Shown: positions 16,941 to 25,754, counted from the stretch's first letter. The stretch: DNA of 64,000 nucleotides from Flavobacteriales bacterium 34_180_T64 (GCA_002162765.1 MAAR01000004.1:186001-250000); one strand, 5' to 3'. Made by a program: numbers and translations. The notes: a model not told the origin generated them from the letters alone.

Positions 16941-17723
16941 ATGAATTTAAACTTAAATAATAAATATGCGCTTGTTTGTGGAAGTACGCAAGGCATTGGT
17001 AAAGCAACCGCAATAGCGCTAGCTGAAGAAGGTGTAACTGTTACATTAGTAGCTCGAAATGAAGACAAACTGAAGCAAGTATTGTCAGAATTACCTCAGC
17101 AAAGAGCACACGACTATATTGTTGCTGATTTTTCGGATCCTGATAATTTAAAAAGCAAAGTAACAAGCTACATAGCTGCTAATCATGGATTTCACATTTT
17201 AATTAATAACACTGGAGGTCCAAAAAGTGGCGATTTGTTTTCGGCATCAACTGAAGAATTTACAAATGCCTTTACGATGCATATCATTTGCAACCAAATA
17301 TTAGTTCAAGCCAATCTAGAGTTTATGAAATCTGAACACTATGGAAGAATTATAAACGTAATATCTACGTCAGTAAAGGAACCAATCCCAGGATTAGGTG
17401 TAAGCAATACCATTAGAAATGCTGTGGCCAATTGGAGTAAAACCCTCGCTACAGAGTTGGCACAATTTGGGATTACTGCTAATAATGTCTTGCCTGGTTT
17501 TACCGATACTGCCCGATTAGATCAGATCATTAAAACTAAAGCAGAGTGCGGAAATACTTCGGAAGAAAACATGGCAGAAATCATGAAAGGCTATGTTCCA
17601 GCAAAACGATTTGCAAAACCTGAAGAGACTGCTAATGCTATCACATTTTTAGCAAGTGATGCCGCAGGCTATATCAACGGAATTAATCTTCCTGTTGATG
17701 GTGGAAGAACAAAATCTTTGTAA
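16941..17723 (+). CDS. Short-chain dehydrogenase/reductase
   Basis: 260 residues, classical SDR. The cofactor motif is CGSTQGIGKATAIAL, the NAG-like motif is INNTGGPKSG, and the C-terminal segment is LPVDGGRTKSL. The usual YxxxK catalytic motif is replaced: after the catalytic-serine region ISTSVKEP, the position reads VSNTIRNAVANW, so tyrosine is not visible at its normal place. This NTGGPK/SNTIRNA pattern is seen in a known SDR subfamily. The gene lies within the kynurenine cluster, but its step is not assigned, and the altered active site argues against an ordinary alcohol dehydrogenase reaction. Confidence 0.85.
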   Translation: MNLNLNNKYALVCGSTQGIGKATAIALAEEGVTVTLVARNEDKLKQVLSELPQQRAHDYIVADFSDPDNLKSKVTSYIAANHGFHILINNTGGPKSGDLFSASTEEFTNAFTMHIICNQILVQANLEFMKSEHYGRIINVISTSVKEPIPGLGVSNTIRNAVANWSKTLATELAQFGITANNVLPGFTDTARLDQIIKTKAECGNTSEENMAEIMKGYVPAKRFAKPEETANAITFLASDAAGYINGINLPVDGGRTKSL

Positions 17724-17739
17724 CTTTATAGAATTAACT

Positions 17740-17853
17740 GCGTGAAGGATTGAAGTGACATCCTTTTTATGTGTTCTAGATACATTTTGTAACACAAAAC
17801 ACTAGAACTGACATAAAAAGATACAGCGAAAAGCCTGACCTGTAAGGACACGC
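17740..17853 (+). repeat. Structured intergenic repeat, type 2, copy 2
   Basis: It is bounded by inverted GCGTG (17740-17744) and CACGC (17849-17853). It contains GAAGGATTGAAGTGACATCC, an imperfect stem (CTTTTTATGTGTTCTAG with CTAGAACTGACATAAAAAG) and AGCGAAAAGCCTGACC. It is the reverse-orientation relative of 14340-14421. It fills nearly all the space between the SDR and dioxygenase genes. Confidence 0.75.
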
Positions 17854-17868
17854 CAAAATAACAAACAC

Positions 17869-18393
17869 ATGAGTAATTTAGTATCACCATTAAATTTTAA
17901 AGCTTGGATTGAGGAAAACAGACATCTTTTAAAACCACCTGTTGGGAATAAATGTGTTTGGAAAGATGGCGACTTTATAGTGATGGTTGTTGGCGGACCA
18001 AATGCTAGAAAAGACTATCATTATAATGAAACTCCAGAATTTTTCTATCAGATTGAAGGCGATATGGTTCTAAAAATCATGGAAGGTGATACTCCAAAAG
18101 ATATTCACATAAATGAAGGTGATATTTATTTATTACCTCCAAAAGTTCCACATTCTCCACAGCGAGGCGCGAATACAGTAGGCTTAGTTATAGAATATCC
18201 TAGATCTAAAAAAATGAAGGATGCTTTAGAATGGTACTGCGAAAATTGTAATAATCAGTTGTATAGAAAAAAATTCAAGCTTGATAATATTGAAACTGAT
18301 ATGCCGGCAATTTTTGATACATATTATAGCAGCGAAGAAAAATGTACTTGTGATTCATGTGGAACCAAAATGGACGCTCCAAATAAAGTATAG
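17869..18393 (+). CDS. 3-Hydroxyanthranilate 3,4-dioxygenase
   Basis: 174 residues, cupin extradiol dioxygenase (NbaC/HaaO). Iron ligands are H51, E57 and H95 (DYHYNETPEFFY and KVPHSPQR), with substrate arginines R47 and R99. The C-terminal end carries the bacterial rubredoxin-like second iron site: C124/C127 (CENC) and C161/C164 (CDSC). It opens the ring of 3-hydroxyanthranilate to 2-amino-3-carboxymuconate semialdehyde. The next gene, 3 bases on, encodes the enzyme that uses this unstable product, which would otherwise cyclise to quinolinate. Confidence 0.95.
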   Translation: MSNLVSPLNFKAWIEENRHLLKPPVGNKCVWKDGDFIVMVVGGPNARKDYHYNETPEFFYQIEGDMVLKIMEGDTPKDIHINEGDIYLLPPKVPHSPQRGANTVGLVIEYPRSKKMKDALEWYCENCNNQLYRKKFKLDNIETDMPAIFDTYYSSEEKCTCDSCGTKMDAPNKV

Positions 18394-18396
18394 CAT

Positions 18397-19479
18397 ATGA
18401 AACGAAAACTGCGTATAAACGGGCACTCACACTTGCTTCCATATCCTGAGGAGATTCCTCAATTCATGAAGGACAAAGAAATATTTTGGGTTGATGAAGA
18501 CCGAAAATTCATGCTACAAAAAGACTGGCGCCGCCCTGTAACGGATTCTAGCTTCTTTTTGGATGAAAAACTAGCTTGGATGGAACGGTTTAATATTGAT
18601 CATGCCGTAGTTTTGAATTTATCTCAATTATATGGGAACGGTTTACGTGTTGAGGAAATGAAACAAGCCTTGCGATTCCAGAATGATTTTAACGCTAAAG
18701 TACAACGCGAAAATCCAAGTAAATTCACCTGTGGATTTGTAGTGCATCCTGGATTTGTACGAGGAGCATGTTGGGAAATTGAACGCTGTGTTGAAGAATT
18801 AGATATGCGATTATTATGCTTACCTACGCATTACATGGATACAATAGGTACATGGCGTTGCATTTTTGACGAAGAAAACGAACCTATTTTTGAACTTGCG
18901 AACAAATACAATTTGGCTGTAGAAATCCATCCTTACGATGGTGAAAAATTCATAAAATTAGAAAACACGTCATGGCGTTTTCATTTGATTTGGATGTTAG
19001 CACAATGTGCTGATGCCTATCATTTTCTTACGTTAAATGGTTTTCAAGATAAATTCCCTAACATGAGAACCTGTTTTGCTCATGGAGGTCAGTTGGCACA
19101 AATTAATTTAGGCCGTCGTATTCAAGGGTTTGATGGTCGACCAGATTTGTTTGAAGGTAAAAGTCACCCGAGGAAAGCTGTTGGGCATAAAAACATATTC
19201 TTTGACACCTTAGTTCATGATACTGGAGGCTTGGATTTATTGATCAAAAATCAAACGTCGAAACAAGTTCTTATGGGATTAGACGATCCTTACCCTCTTG
19301 GTGAAATGGAAAGTGAAAAGCAATCTTCATATCCTGGAAAAATATTGGACTTGGCTATTGAAAGAGATATTATTACTGAAACTGAACGTGATGCTATTTG
19401 GGAAGACAATGTCATACAATGGTTGTGTGGTGATGATAAAGCCGCAAAACAAAAGTTAGTCAATCGCATATTAGGCTAA
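18397..19479 (+). CDS. 2-Amino-3-carboxymuconate-6-semialdehyde decarboxylase
   Basis: 360 residues, amidohydrolase-type metal enzyme (ACMSD family). The metal-binding histidines are H10 and H12 in INGHSHLLP, later ones are in AVEIHPYD and CFAHGGQL, and the metal-binding aspartate is in MGLDDPYPLGE. ACMSD removes the carboxyl group of 2-amino-3-carboxymuconate semialdehyde, which steers the pathway to 2-aminomuconate and away from quinolinate and NAD synthesis. The preceding dioxygenase gene is 3 bases away; the next gene follows after 6 bases. Confidence 0.93.
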   Translation: MKRKLRINGHSHLLPYPEEIPQFMKDKEIFWVDEDRKFMLQKDWRRPVTDSSFFLDEKLAWMERFNIDHAVVLNLSQLYGNGLRVEEMKQALRFQNDFNAKVQRENPSKFTCGFVVHPGFVRGACWEIERCVEELDMRLLCLPTHYMDTIGTWRCIFDEENEPIFELANKYNLAVEIHPYDGEKFIKLENTSWRFHLIWMLAQCADAYHFLTLNGFQDKFPNMRTCFAHGGQLAQINLGRRIQGFDGRPDLFEGKSHPRKAVGHKNIFFDTLVHDTGGLDLLIKNQTSKQVLMGLDDPYPLGEMESEKQSSYPGKILDLAIERDIITETERDAIWEDNVIQWLCGDDKAAKQKLVNRILG

Positions 19480-19485
19480 ACAAAA

Positions 19486-20625
19486 ATGACCGAAGTTGCT
19501 CAATTTTATTTCTTATCTCACATCTTCATCTCTTTAATTGGTGCAACATTGCTAATTGCGATTTGGCATAATATAAGACAGCGATTTAAGCAATTACTAG
19601 AAGAAGACGAAACTCAAAAACGTGTAGACAAAGGTCTACTCTATTTAAGTTTCGCTATGTTTGTTTGGGTACTTTCAGGTGTTTGGTCGTATGCAGGTAG
19701 TGCTTTTAATTTTGAAAACAGGAATTCCTTTCAATTCGGAATTCATTTACTTTCTATTGTAAATAACATGTTTTTACTGTTGGCGTTATTCTATTTTTAT
19801 TATGCGCCTAGATTTATTTATAATAACAAAAAAAACATCAAGACCATTCTTGCGGTCATAGTAATTACATCGGTTTTAACTTTTTCATTGTCATTCCTTT
19901 TAGGAGAACATAACGTGTATAATGGCTTAATACTAAGTGGTATTCCAGATTTAATATTATCTGGTTTTTTGTGTTATTTACTCGGAATTTCTTTATACCG
20001 AACTTTTACGCATCGCGGTTTAAAAATTGTTGGACTCATTTCAATTTTAGTGCTTGTGTTAATGTTTTCATCACAATTATCTGAAGTCTTTATAAATTAC
20101 GGCAGTGAATTCAGTAATAATCTGATTAAAATAATTGCTAAATCCTCATTAATATCAGTGTTTCTAGTATTGGCGACGACTTGGGTCATTCGGTTAGCCA
20201 GTATGCCGAAATCAACCGAAATGACGATTAGTTTTTTAGACTGGAGTTTGGTTAAAATTAGTATTCCTACAAAAGGTGTTTTTGATCAAACCATAGATTT
20301 TGGTTCAAAAACAACCCAGTATAAGAATTTATTAAAATTCGCAATACGCAGAAAATTTGGAGAAGGCAAATCGCAAAGTATTACGGTTAGTTTAGGTGGT
20401 GAAATTAAAAATCAAACCTATCTTACTAGAATAATTGAAAACATCAATACAATTCTCAAATTAGAGAATCAATCTCTAGAACGACGCGATCTTTTTACTT
20501 TTATTGGTGAAGGAAGATACAGATTACGTATGATTCCGAACCACATTACTATAGATAAGGCACTATTAGAAGAGTTCGGTAATACGTCTGAAAATGAAGA
20601 CTATAAAAAACTCTACAACTCATAA
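19486..20625 (+). CDS. Seven-helix membrane protein with C-terminal cytosolic domain, unknown
   Basis: 379 residues. Seven hydrophobic segments occupy about residues 1-235 and are followed by a soluble domain of about 145 residues containing ITVSLGGEIKNQTYLTRII and RYRLRMIPNHITI. The topology recalls 7TM sensor proteins, but no kinase, cyclase or known DNA-binding domain is recognisable in the tail. It follows the ACMS decarboxylase gene by 6 bases, so it is probably in the same transcript. A sensor or regulator role for the aromatic pathway is possible but is not shown by the sequence. Confidence 0.7.
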   Translation: MTEVAQFYFLSHIFISLIGATLLIAIWHNIRQRFKQLLEEDETQKRVDKGLLYLSFAMFVWVLSGVWSYAGSAFNFENRNSFQFGIHLLSIVNNMFLLLALFYFYYAPRFIYNNKKNIKTILAVIVITSVLTFSLSFLLGEHNVYNGLILSGIPDLILSGFLCYLLGISLYRTFTHRGLKIVGLISILVLVLMFSSQLSEVFINYGSEFSNNLIKIIAKSSLISVFLVLATTWVIRLASMPKSTEMTISFLDWSLVKISIPTKGVFDQTIDFGSKTTQYKNLLKFAIRRKFGEGKSQSITVSLGGEIKNQTYLTRIIENINTILKLENQSLERRDLFTFIGEGRYRLRMIPNHITIDKALLEEFGNTSENEDYKKLYNS

Positions 20626-20735
20626 TTACCGAGTTACAATTAAGCACAATCCGTTATAATTTACTATAATTTACAACAGTAGGCTGTTATTTGATGATCT
20701 GGAAATACATTGCCAATCAATCAAAAACAGAACAG

Positions 20736-22280
20736 ATGAACACCTCTAATTCTAATGAAGCTTTTGGACATCCAAAAGGTCTAATCTATTTATTTTTTGC
20801 CGAGTTATGGGAGCGCTTTTCCTTTTATGGAATGCGAGCTCTATTGGTCCTTTATATGACTAAGCAATTGCTATTTACTGATGATATGGCCTTTGGCGTT
20901 TATGCAGCTTATATGTCCTTGGTATATGTCACACCTATGATAGGTGGGATTTTAGCAGATAAGATTTTAGGCTTTAGAAAAGCGATTTTACTTGGAGGTG
21001 TTTTAATGGCCTTGGGGCATTTTTTCTTAACATTTGAACATCCGGTTTTTTTCTATGGCTCGTTGGGATTAATCATTGTTGGTAATGGCTTTTTTAAGCC
21101 AAATATTTCATCTTTTGTTGGCGATTTATATAAACAAGGAGATTCTAGAAGAGATTCAGGATTTACTATTTTTTACCTAGGCATAAACCTAGGTGCAGCA
21201 ATAGCACCTTTGGCATGCGCATGGTTTGCAGAATCCTATGGTTGGCATTATGGATTTGTACTTGCTGGTATTGGAATGATAGCGGGATTATTGGTATTTA
21301 AAAACGGGTTAAAGAATAACGTCTTTGGAACGAAAGGTTTAGTGCCAGATGAATCCTTGTACAATCAGAAATATTTTGGCTTAAGTAAAGGAAAATGTAT
21401 TATTCTAAGTGCCTTTTTGGTTGTCCCTTTGTTTGGAATCATTGTGAAATTTCATGAATTCGAGCACTATTTAGTCTGGATCGTGTCTGCTCTTTTATTG
21501 CTGTACATCATATTTATTTTAAGATCGGTTAGCGCGATTGAAAAAAAACGTCTAAAGGTTGCTTTGTATTTTACAGTACTCTACACATTGTTCTCTGCCA
21601 TATTTGAGCAAGCAGGAAGCTCATTAACGTTATTTGCTGACAGAAATGTAAATTTAATAGGCATGGATGCAGCAGGCACAAATAGTATTAATGCAGGCTT
21701 TATTATTCTTTTTGCAATACCATTTTCAATGTTATGGACCTACTTAAGCAAACGTAAGCGAAATCCAAATTCGGCCGTAAAATTCAGTTTAGGTCTCATC
21801 TTTTTGGGATTAGGATTTATTGTATTTGCTTTATCTGCCAACAGTGTAGACGAATTTGCTAAAACGTCAATGCTCTATTTAGTTGTAGGTTACTTGGTAT
21901 TAACCATAGGTGAATTGTTTCTATCTCCTATTGGTCTTTCGAAGATGACTGAATTATCACCTTTAAAATATATCGCTTTTATTATGGGTGTCTGGTTTTC
22001 TGCCAATTTTTATGGTCATTATTTCGCTGGGAAAATAGCGATGCTGACGACGGTTTCCAATGGCGAAACTAACATGTTTACCAAAGGCGTATTTGGTGAA
22101 ATTGTAGAATTTATTACTGGAATTACACCCGAAATAGCCATACAAAACAGTGAAAATTTTCAACAGCTATATTCTTACCTAGCTGTATATGCTAGCTTTG
22201 GTGTAATTAGTGTGATTGTTGGTATATTTGCATTACTAATTTCACCAGTAATTAAAAAAATGATGTCTGGTGTGCATTAA
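20736..22280 (+). CDS. POT family proton-dependent oligopeptide transporter
   Basis: 514 residues with the ATG at 20736. GHPKGLIYLFFAELWERF carries the ExxER proton-coupling motif of the PTR2/POT family, and FYLGINLGAAIAPL is the second family signature. About 12 to 14 hydrophobic helices are present. It imports di- and tripeptides with protons across the inner membrane. Upstream in-frame ATG or TTG codons (20691-20696) would add about 14 polar residues not typical of the family. It follows the kynurenine cluster, so it could supply tryptophan in peptides, which is only an inference. Confidence 0.93.
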   Translation: MNTSNSNEAFGHPKGLIYLFFAELWERFSFYGMRALLVLYMTKQLLFTDDMAFGVYAAYMSLVYVTPMIGGILADKILGFRKAILLGGVLMALGHFFLTFEHPVFFYGSLGLIIVGNGFFKPNISSFVGDLYKQGDSRRDSGFTIFYLGINLGAAIAPLACAWFAESYGWHYGFVLAGIGMIAGLLVFKNGLKNNVFGTKGLVPDESLYNQKYFGLSKGKCIILSAFLVVPLFGIIVKFHEFEHYLVWIVSALLLLYIIFILRSVSAIEKKRLKVALYFTVLYTLFSAIFEQAGSSLTLFADRNVNLIGMDAAGTNSINAGFIILFAIPFSMLWTYLSKRKRNPNSAVKFSLGLIFLGLGFIVFALSANSVDEFAKTSMLYLVVGYLVLTIGELFLSPIGLSKMTELSPLKYIAFIMGVWFSANFYGHYFAGKIAMLTTVSNGETNMFTKGVFGEIVEFITGITPEIAIQNSENFQQLYSYLAVYASFGVISVIVGIFALLISPVIKKMMSGVH

Positions 22281-22288
22281 TAATCGCC

Positions 22289-22930
22289 ATGCATTTTATA
22301 TCCGAAGCTATAGATAATTATGTTGTCAATCATTCAGCAGATGAGCCTGAATTATTAAAACAGCTAACACGTGAAACCTATCAAAAAATATTGCAACCAC
22401 GTATGTTGAGTGGCCATTACCAAGGTCGTGTTTTAAGTATGATTTCTAAGTTAGTTAATCCTAAGAGTATTCTTGAGATTGGGACTTATACTGGATATTC
22501 GGCATTATGTTTGGCTGAAGGTATGCAAGATTCTGGGACTGTGCAAACCATTGATATCAATGAAGAATTGATTGATTTTCAGCGAAAATATTTTGATAAA
22601 TCAAAGTATAGTACTCAAATTATTCAACATGTGGGAAATGCATTAGACATTATTCCAACCTTAGATATGCAATTCGATTTAATATTTATAGATGCTGACA
22701 AAGAAAATTATTCAAATTACTTTCATCTGATAATTGATCGACTCAATCCTGGTGGAATTATATTATCCGATAATGTTTTATGGAGTGGAAAAGTGATTGA
22801 AGAATTAAAACCTGATGATGCGCCTACTAAAGCTCTTATAGACTATAATTTGCTCTTAAAACAAGATGGTAGAATTGAAACCGTTTTACTTCCTATTAGA
22901 GATGGCTTAACAATCAGCAGAAAAAAATAA
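22289..22930 (+). CDS. O-methyltransferase, class I (COMT-like)
   Basis: 213 residues, methyltransf_3 family. SAM-binding motif I is ILEIGTYTGYSALCLA, the acidic residue is in TIDINEEL, and the metal/substrate motif is FIDADKENY followed by ILSDNVLWSG. The DADK and DN residues are the divalent metal ligands of catechol- and caffeoyl-CoA-type O-methyltransferases. In other bacteria members act on catechols or on tRNA (TrmR), so the substrate is open. It begins 8 bases after the transporter gene and meets tatA tail to tail without spacing. Confidence 0.9.
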   Translation: MHFISEAIDNYVVNHSADEPELLKQLTRETYQKILQPRMLSGHYQGRVLSMISKLVNPKSILEIGTYTGYSALCLAEGMQDSGTVQTIDINEELIDFQRKYFDKSKYSTQIIQHVGNALDIIPTLDMQFDLIFIDADKENYSNYFHLIIDRLNPGGIILSDNVLWSGKVIEELKPDDAPTKALIDYNLLLKQDGRIETVLLPIRDGLTISRKK

Positions 22931-23218
22931 TTAAAATTTTCGTTTTACTGAACCCGTAAAATCCTCAAGGTCATCTTTAACTTTATTAATCTCCTCACCA
23001 ATATTTTTGGTTAGATCTGTATCAATACCTTGTTTGGTTGCTGTTTTTGAAATTTCAGTCTTAATATCGTTTGAAGCATCTTTAAGCATACGCATGCCTT
23101 TCCCCATACCTCGTGCGATTTCAGGAATTTTATCTGCCCCGAAAACCATAATCACAATGAAGAGTATAAAAACAATCTCTGTTGTTCCAATAAATAAAAA
23201 AATGGCTTGCTGTATCAC
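22931..23218 (-). CDS. tatA: Sec-independent protein translocase TatA
   Basis: 95 residues. There is a short N-terminal membrane helix (about residues 4-24), the FGADKIPEIARGMGKGMR hinge and amphipathic helix typical of TatA/E, and then a charged tail. It forms the pore of the twin-arginine translocase. The start is GTG at 23218; an ATG two bases upstream is out of frame and stops at once. A -7 box lies only 4 bases before the GTG, which suggests a leaderless or nearly leaderless message. tatC is not in this window. Confidence 0.93.
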   Translation of the reverse strand: MIQQAIFLFIGTTEIVFILFIVIMVFGADKIPEIARGMGKGMRMLKDASNDIKTEISKTATKQGIDTDLTKNIGEEINKVKDDLEDFTGSVKRKF

Positions 23219-23222
23219 ATTG

Positions 23223-23230
23223 CAAATATA
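23223..23230 (-). promoter_or_regulatory. Bacteroidetes -7 box abutting the tatA start
   Basis: On the minus strand TATATTTG matches TAnnTTTG and is separated from the GTG start by only four bases (CAAT). Confidence 0.5.
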
Positions 23231-23293
23231 GTGAGTTGTTTTCTTAGATAATAACCTAAATAGTTAATAATTTCAAACTAAAAATTATTCCTA

Positions 23294-24100
23294 TCAATCC
23301 TCTTCAACAATACGTTGTGCTCTGAATTCTTCCAATTTCAACTTTAGAAATTCAAACATCTGTATTTCGTTATCTAATTTACATAATTTCAAAAATTGCG
23401 CATCTTCAGCGGCAAAATAGAAAAATTCTGGTTGCAGAGATGCTTCTAAATATTCATCTCTAAATAGCAATTCAGAAAATTCAGAAATCGTAGCATTCAT
23501 ACAAAGGTCTTGGCTTTCCAATTTGATAATTTTTTTCAATCTTTTGGTTCTTCCCGAAATAGCATTTATTAGAGCACCTAAAGACACAGCAGCACCTGCT
23601 CCTCCTAGTGAACCTCCTAATGAAGGCTGTAAATCTGACGCTTCTTGTAAACGTCTTTCACTCTGTGTTTTCCGTTTTCCTGTATAGCCTGGTATGCCCA
23701 AGTTATAAAAATTAATATCGCTTTTAACCTCAGCATTTTCAATATCAGATAATAAGTTACCTGTTAAAATCTTTCCAACCACAACTTCATCCAATTCAGT
23801 AACATTTTCAATTAAATAAACAGACATTACTTTTGATTCTATTATTAATTGAGAGATCACAGCCTCAACCTTATGATATTTCACACCAGAAATCAAAATA
23901 GTGTCATTTAATTTTGCGGGAATACTAAATTGACCATTAGAATCGGTCGTCGTATATTTACTAGCCGTTTGATTGATGATATGAATGCCTTCGATATCTT
24001 CATTTGCAAACACTTTTCCATGAATAGAAACGGTTTGTGCATTTAAATAAACTACCCACAGTAAACATAGTATAAGGGCAAAAAACCTAGTTTTTATCAC
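23294..24100 (-). CDS. Secreted CarboxypepD_reg-like protein, paralogue 1
   Basis: 268 residues. The signal peptide (1-21, ending YLNAQ) precedes a CarboxypepD_reg-like beta domain (about 22-105: VSIHGKVF, YTTTDSNGQFSI, LIENVTELDEVVVG), the N-terminal module common in Bacteroidetes outer-membrane proteins. The rest is helical and charged, with a glycine/alanine-rich stretch (SLGGSLGGAGAAVSLGALI). It is related to the next gene, with which it overlaps by 14 bases, so the two are a tandem duplication in one operon. It lacks a TonB-dependent barrel. The function is unknown. Confidence 0.75.
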   Translation of the reverse strand: MIKTRFFALILCLLWVVYLNAQTVSIHGKVFANEDIEGIHIINQTASKYTTTDSNGQFSIPAKLNDTILISGVKYHKVEAVISQLIIESKVMSVYLIENVTELDEVVVGKILTGNLLSDIENAEVKSDINFYNLGIPGYTGKRKTQSERRLQEASDLQPSLGGSLGGAGAAVSLGALINAISGRTKRLKKIIKLESQDLCMNATISEFSELLFRDEYLEASLQPEFFYFAAEDAQFLKLCKLDNEIQMFEFLKLKLEEFRAQRIVEED

Positions 24101-24905
24101 TGTGAAGTTTTAGGAAAATCTTACTTTTTTGATTGATGAATTCTAAAAATTCTAACTCTTTTCCATACTCTAACAAACCATAATCTAGTCCATTGTTTTC
24201 AATATATTGTATAAAACCATCTGTTTGTGAAATAGGAATACCGAAATTATCAAACAAGAATTGAGAGCTATATTTTTTCATCATCTCATCTTCTGAAATC
24301 GTCTCAGTAATTACATTCGATTCCTTATAAATTGATTTTTTTGACTTAAAAAGCGGCTTAAATATCATGCCTAATATATTGCCAATATTCGCACCATTAA
24401 CCATCGTTTGTCCTTGAGAATGCATCACAGGGTTTTCAGCTTTGGATCGTTGATCATCAGGAAATTCATAGGCACTCGAATGTTTAACACCAAAGTAAAT
24501 GGCATTTAAATCGGCATTAAACGTTTTTACACCTTCTACATCCACTTCAAGATTTCCGCTTAAATCATATGGAAGAATTACCACTTCATTTAATTTGTTG
24601 ACTTGCTCAACCAAAAATACGGTCATCTTTTTGGAAGCCATAATTTTCTCATCAATTATAATCTTAAAATCTTGAAACTGTAACGCTCCAAATTCAATTC
24701 TATCATTCAACATCACCTTTATAGTAAACTCACCCTTTTCATCAGTAATTGTTCCAGTATTAGAAGAGGTATTATAAACTGTAATCCTTTCAACATCATT
24801 ACTTTTTACAACAATTTTCCCCCTAACTTCAATACGCTCCGTTGTTTGTGCCCAAGTATTTAAATTCAGAAATACAACAAAAAATAAGAGTACTAGATTT
24901 TTCAT
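24087..24905 (-). CDS. Secreted CarboxypepD_reg-like protein, paralogue 2
   Basis: 272 residues from the ATG at 24905. A signal peptide ends at NTWAQ. A CarboxypepD_reg-like domain follows (IEVRGKIVV, TGTITDEKGEFTI, FLVEQVNKLNEVVI), then a region (LSGNLEVDVEG, later AIYFGVKHSSAYEFPDDQRS) that matches the layout of the downstream paralogue (LTGNLLSDIEN, later FYNLGIPGYTGKRKTQSER). An in-frame start 12 codons upstream would add a basic leader before the signal peptide and is less likely. The pair probably sits in the periplasm or outer membrane; the role is unknown. Confidence 0.75.
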   Translation of the reverse strand: MKNLVLLFFVVFLNLNTWAQTTERIEVRGKIVVKSNDVERITVYNTSSNTGTITDEKGEFTIKVMLNDRIEFGALQFQDFKIIIDEKIMASKKMTVFLVEQVNKLNEVVILPYDLSGNLEVDVEGVKTFNADLNAIYFGVKHSSAYEFPDDQRSKAENPVMHSQGQTMVNGANIGNILGMIFKPLFKSKKSIYKESNVITETISEDEMMKKYSSQFLFDNFGIPISQTDGFIQYIENNGLDYGLLEYGKELEFLEFINQKSKIFLKLHSDKN

Positions 24906-25019
24906 ATAATCACGTTTCAAGCAATAAAGAAAAGATTTCAAATCTTAATTAAATCGCAAATTCAATATAAACTTTTGTTAAAAGCAATCTTTACTTAAAT
25001 TTACAACAAAATATCCAAG

Positions 25020-25727
25020 ATGAAGAATATTATTATAGCAAGTACATCAACAGTGCATGGTAGCGGTCCTTTAGAATATCTTTTAGAAGAACTAAATCAT
25101 TTTTTTAAAGATACTACCGAAATTCTCTTTATACCATATGCGCGACCAGGTGGTATTAGTCATGATGAGTATACCGCAAAAGTCAATGAAGCTTTTATTC
25201 AAATTGGAAAAACGGCAAGAGGAATTCACACATTTGAAAACCCTGAGGACGCATTACATAATGCTAAAGGTGTTTTTGTTGGTGGCGGAAATACATTCGT
25301 TTTGGTTTCGCAGTTATATAAAAACAAACTTGTAGAAGTTGTCAAGGAAGTGGTAAACAGTGGCACGCCATACCTCGGAACTAGTGCAGGAAGTAATATT
25401 TGTGGATTGACAATCAACACCACCAATGATATGCCAATTGTATATCCTCCAAGTTTTAAAACTTTTGGATTTGTGCCTTTTAATATAAATCCGCATTATT
25501 TAGATCCAGATCCTACGAGCAAACATATGGGAGAAACCAGAGAGACTCGAATTCAAGAATTTCACAAGTTTAATACACAACCTGTTGTAGGAATTCGTGA
25601 AGGAAGTTGGCTGCATGTAAAAGGAGATTCTATTGTATTAAAAGGAACGCTAGACGCTCGAATATTTGAATATAATAAAACCCCCTATGAGATTAAGACA
25701 GATTCCGACCTAAATACTTTAAAATAA
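25020..25727 (+). CDS. pepE: Dipeptidase E (alpha-aspartyl dipeptidase)
   Basis: 235 residues, peptidase family S51. The nucleophile serine is in YLGTSAGSNICG, preceded by the FVGGGNTFVLV loop, and INPHYLDPDP contains the conserved histidine. PepE cleaves dipeptides with N-terminal aspartate in the cytosol. Its length is normal for the family. The gene is followed by the convergent tRNA-Gly gene. Confidence 0.92.
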   Translation: MKNIIIASTSTVHGSGPLEYLLEELNHFFKDTTEILFIPYARPGGISHDEYTAKVNEAFIQIGKTARGIHTFENPEDALHNAKGVFVGGGNTFVLVSQLYKNKLVEVVKEVVNSGTPYLGTSAGSNICGLTINTTNDMPIVYPPSFKTFGFVPFNINPHYLDPDPTSKHMGETRETRIQEFHKFNTQPVVGIREGSWLHVKGDSIVLKGTLDARIFEYNKTPYEIKTDSDLNTLK

Positions 25728-25754
25728 AAAAGCCTCACGATTGTGAAGCTTTAG

